DNA of 64,000 nucleotides from Myxococcus stipitatus. Lineage in GTDB: Bacteria; Myxococcota; Myxococcia; Myxococcales; Myxococcaceae. The translations under genes and the position numbers were made by a program. Under the pieces are notes generated by a model that was given only the letters and a program-made list of their open reading frames with translations, did no database searches and was not told the origin of the DNA. Shown here one piece after another: positions 61,763 to 64,000 of the stretch (positions within the stretch are counted from its first letter, which is position 1; each line of letters starts with the position of its first letter). The DNA lies in contig NZ_CP147913.1 in the NCBI RefSeq assembly GCF_037414475.1, positions 5,578,001 to 5,642,000 on the forward strand, in the 5' to 3' direction.

Positions 61763-61845
61763 CTAAGTGTCTGAATATTCTATCGAATGTGCAACATGCG
61801 ACGTAGGCATGATGCGGTGCGTCTCATGAAAACGCCGACTACTCC

Positions 61846-61873
61846 TTGAAAACAGGATTTTTGCTGGTACTAT
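61846..61873 (+). promoter_or_regulatory. Predicted promoter of murQ
   Basis: TTGAAA (61846-61851), 16-bp spacer, TACTAT (61868-61873), 43 bp before the murQ ATG. Operator copy C lies just downstream, where transcription should start. Confidence 0.55.
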
Positions 61874-61881
61874 CTCTGAGT

Positions 61882-61897
61882 CCAGTTTGATACCAGT
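61882..61897. promoter_or_regulatory. nag/mur operator element, copy C
   Basis: CCAGTTTGATACCAGT, immediately after the -10 of the murQ promoter, the position of a repressor roadblock. Each copy has CCAGT-like direct repeats 11 bp apart, rather than the palindromic DasR-type site. Confidence 0.55.
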
Positions 61898-61916
61898 TGT
61901 CGCGGGGGGCACAGTC

Positions 61917-62825
61917 ATGGCGGAGGAGACGGAGCACATGGCTCGTCGCTTCCAGGGGTTGGACACCTGGGGCACGGCCGAGATGCTGGAAGCGCTCTGG
62001 GGCGGACAGTCCCGAGCGGTGGCGGCCTGTCTGCCGGCGTTGCCGGCGCTGAGCCCGGCGGTGGATGCCGCGGTGGAGCGGCTGTCCCGGGGTGAGGGCC
62101 GCCTGGTGTACGCGGGCGCGGGCTCCTCCGGGGTGCTGGCGGCGCTGGACGCGCTGGAGTTGGGCCCCACGTTCGACTGGCCTTCCTCGCGCCTGTCCGT
62201 GCTGATGGCCGGCGGGCTGGACCTCACGCGCGGCTTCGATGGCGGCGCGGAGGACGACGAGGAGGCGGGCCGAGAGAAGGCGCGCGCGGCGGACCTGGGC
62301 CCGGAGGACGTGGTGCTGGGCGTCTCCGCCAGCGGCCACAGCGCCTTCACGGTGGGCGTGCTGGACGTCGCGCGCAGCCGGGACGCGCTCACGGTGGCGC
62401 TGGTGTGCCGGGCGCGCTCCGCGCTGGCGAAGGTCGCCGCGTACGAGGTGGTGGTGGCCACGGGCGCGGAGGTCATCGCGGGCTCCACGCGGCTGGGCGC
62501 GGGCACGGCGCAGAAGGTGATGCTGAACCTCTTCTCCACGTCCGTGATGGCGGGGCTGGGGCACGTCTTCGACAACCTGATGGTCGACGTGCGGCCGGAG
62601 AACGCGAAGCTGCGTCAGCGCTGCGTGGCCATGGTCGCCCGGCTGGCGAAGGTGGACGAGGCCCGCGCCGCCGCGGCGCTCACGATTCATGGCTCCGTCA
62701 AGCGCGCGGTGCTGGGCCTGGCGGGCCTGGACGAGGCGCGCACGGACGCCGCCCTGACTCGCGCCGGGGGAAACCTCCGGCGCGCCCTGGCCGCGCTCAC
62801 CTCGGAGGAGGTAGACCCCTCATGA
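61917..62825 (+). CDS. murQ: N-acetylmuramic acid 6-phosphate etherase
   Basis: 302 residues from ATG 61917 with a GGGGGG Shine-Dalgarno. SIS fold: RLVYAGAGSSGVLAALDALEL, LGVSASGHSAFTVGVL, AGSTRLGAGTAQKVMLNLFST, MVDVRPENAKLRQR, all MurQ hallmarks. It cleaves the lactyl ether of MurNAc-6-P to give GlcNAc-6-P and D-lactate, supplying NagA. It overlaps the PTS gene by ATGA (62822-62825). Confidence 0.95.
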   Translation: MAEETEHMARRFQGLDTWGTAEMLEALWGGQSRAVAACLPALPALSPAVDAAVERLSRGEGRLVYAGAGSSGVLAALDALELGPTFDWPSSRLSVLMAGGLDLTRGFDGGAEDDEEAGREKARAADLGPEDVVLGVSASGHSAFTVGVLDVARSRDALTVALVCRARSALAKVAAYEVVVATGAEVIAGSTRLGAGTAQKVMLNLFSTSVMAGLGHVFDNLMVDVRPENAKLRQRCVAMVARLAKVDEARAAAALTIHGSVKRAVLGLAGLDEARTDAALTRAGGNLRRALAALTSEEVDPS

Positions 62826-64000
62826 ACAACGGACCCCCGCTCAAGCTCGTCTCCGCGCTTCCGCCCCCGGCCACGTTGACGCTCGCCTCGCCGCTCTCCG
62901 GCTGGGCCGCGCGGCTGGAGGAGGTGCCCGACCCGGCCTTCGCTCAACGTCTCGCGGGTGATGGCGTCGTGGTGGACCCGACGTCCACCGAGCTGCGCGC
63001 GCCCTGCGATGGGGTCGTCGTCTCCATCCACGCCTCGCGCCATGCCTGCACGGTGCGCGCGGAGACGGGCGCGGAGATTCTCCTGCACATCGGCATAGAC
63101 ACGGTGGAGCTGCGCGGCGAGGGCTTCACCGCGCACGTCCAGCCCGGCCAGCGGGTCCGCGCGGGGGATGTGTTGATTGGCTTCGACCTGGACCTGCTCG
63201 CGCGCAAGGCGCGCAGCCTCCAGACGGTCATGCTGGTGGTCAACCCGGATGGCTACACCGTCACGGAGCGCGTGGAAGGGCGCTCGGTCTGCGTGGGGGA
63301 GCCGTTGTTCTCCGTATCGGGCAACGCCAGCGCGCCCACGACGCCCGAGCCCGCGGAGGAGAGCGGCGCGACGCGGCAGGTGCGCCTGCTCATCGCGCAC
63401 GGCCTTCACGCGCGGCCCGCCGCCGCCTTCGCCCAGCGCGCCCGACTTCACGCCGGGGTCGTGCGCGTCTTGTGTCAGGGCCGCACGGCCAATGGAAAGA
63501 GTGTGTCCGCGCTCATGGGGCTGGGCGCCACGCATGGAGATCTGCTCACGCTCCAGGTCGAAGGTGACGCGGCCGAGCGCGTGGCGCAGGAGTTGGCGGA
63601 GTGGGTGGCGAGCGGCTTGGGAGACCCCACGTCCCCCGTCGCCGAGCCGGTGGCCACCGCGCACGGCGTGAAGCCCATGCCGGTCGCCGTCCCCATCTTC
63701 CAGCCCGGCAAGGAGCTGCTGCTCGAGGGGGTCGTCGCCTCTCCGGGCTCCGTGGTGGGGCGCGCGGTGCGTGTCGTGGACCTGCCCGTGGACCTGCCGG
63801 AGCAGGGGCAGGGCGTGGCGCGCGAGGAGCAGCGCCTGACGGAGGCGCTCGCACGCGTGCGCCGAGAGCTCGAGGAGTCCATGGCGGGTGCCCCCGGAAA
63901 CGGCGGGGCTCGCGTGGAGATCTTCCGCGCGCACCTGGCGCTCCTGGAGGACCCCGAGCTCACCGAGGCCGCTGGCAAGGAGGTCACCGCCGGGCGCTCC
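62822..64000 (+). CDS. EIIA-HPr-EI PTS phosphotransferase fusion, 3' end beyond window
   Basis: At least 393 codons, open to the window end. Residues ~15-165 are an EIIA-Glc-type domain with phospho-His89 (EILLHIGIDTVEL). Residues ~185-275 are HPr with His196 (GLHARPA) and the GKS-like segment NGKSVSALMGLGA. From ~300 on the sequence is the start of Enzyme I (LEGVVASPGSVVGRAV, ending in the helical HPr-binding domain). It is the NagF/FruB-like multiphosphoryl-transfer protein delivering phosphate from PEP to a GlcNAc or MurNAc EIIBC, which should be encoded downstream. Overlaps murQ by 4 bp. Confidence 0.9.
   Translation, partial: MNNGPPLKLVSALPPPATLTLASPLSGWAARLEEVPDPAFAQRLAGDGVVVDPTSTELRAPCDGVVVSIHASRHACTVRAETGAEILLHIGIDTVELRGEGFTAHVQPGQRVRAGDVLIGFDLDLLARKARSLQTVMLVVNPDGYTVTERVEGRSVCVGEPLFSVSGNASAPTTPEPAEESGATRQVRLLIAHGLHARPAAAFAQRARLHAGVVRVLCQGRTANGKSVSALMGLGATHGDLLTLQVEGDAAERVAQELAEWVASGLGDPTSPVAEPVATAHGVKPMPVAVPIFQPGKELLLEGVVASPGSVVGRAVRVVDLPVDLPEQGQGVAREEQRLTEALARVRRELEESMAGAPGNGGARVEIFRAHLALLEDPELTEAAGKEVTAGRS

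Overview
The window looks like chromosome of a predatory myxobacterium, most likely Myxococcaceae. It has very high GC with strong G/C third-position bias, many signalling proteins (CheA, three related histidine kinases, a Ser/Thr kinase, a response-regulator/oxidoreductase fusion, a class III cyclase), many secreted lipoproteins (chitinase, MopE-like, RCC1-like, BNR, DUF7151-like), a periplasmic caspase homologue and a protein with a MYXO-CTERM-like tail. I saw no phage genes, insertion sequences, tRNA/rRNA genes or CRISPR array. Genus is inference; no database was searched.

Layout. 1-1.9 kb: end of a CheA operon plus a CheC-type phosphatase. 1.9-3.8 kb: larB-larC (nickel-pincer cofactor synthesis). 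3.9-8.2 kb: AAA ATPase with a zinc-ribbon membrane partner, a VOC protein and two small unknowns. 8.35-15.7 kb: a signalling block with three paralogous histidine kinases, two carrying cyclic-nucleotide-binding-like domains and one with its phospho-acceptor His replaced by Pro. The third is co-translated with a receiver/glutaredoxin-like/thioredoxin-reductase-like fusion that has lost both redox Cys pairs. An NmrA/HxlR divergent pair sits inside this block. 15.8-21.0 kb: a translationally coupled four-gene operon (ECF-like sigma factor with a C-terminal membrane helix, zinc-finger anti-sigma-like membrane protein, secreted caspase, DUF7151-like lipoprotein), which I consider the best candidate for an uncharacterised system. 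21.2-29.1 kb: secreted nuclease-like lipoprotein, histone-tail-like protein, GrpE-DnaK, Ser/Thr kinase, PRC/DUF2382 protein. 29.4-34.2 kb: complete liv branched-chain amino-acid ABC transporter. 34.4-46.3 kb: envelope and secreted proteins, a methyltransferase, RNA 2',3'-cyclic phosphodiesterase, adenylate cyclase. 46.5-53.8 kb: prolyl-tRNA synthetase, MYXO-CTERM protein, YdcF protein, lipoprotein HtrA protease, MarR regulator. 53.9-56.4 kb: modABC molybdate transporter. 56.5-64 kb: secreted chitinase followed by amino-sugar catabolism (nagA, SIS-type deaminase, GntR regulator; divergently murQ and an EIIA-HPr-EI PTS fusion running off the end).

How the genes fit together. The right end reads as a feeding module: secreted GH18 chitinase releases GlcNAc oligomers, the PTS phosphoryl-transfer fusion would energise uptake, NagA and the SIS deaminase convert GlcNAc-6-P to fructose-6-P, and MurQ feeds in MurNAc-6-P from peptidoglycan. 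The control region between the two arms holds three copies of a 16-bp element, two of which overlap the predicted promoters. The sigma/caspase operon joins a transcription factor, a membrane sensor and two exported proteins in one unit, which suggests a cell-envelope signal, but no function is proven. Start codons were chosen from visible Shine-Dalgarno motifs and the frequent 4-bp ATGA/GTGA overlaps.
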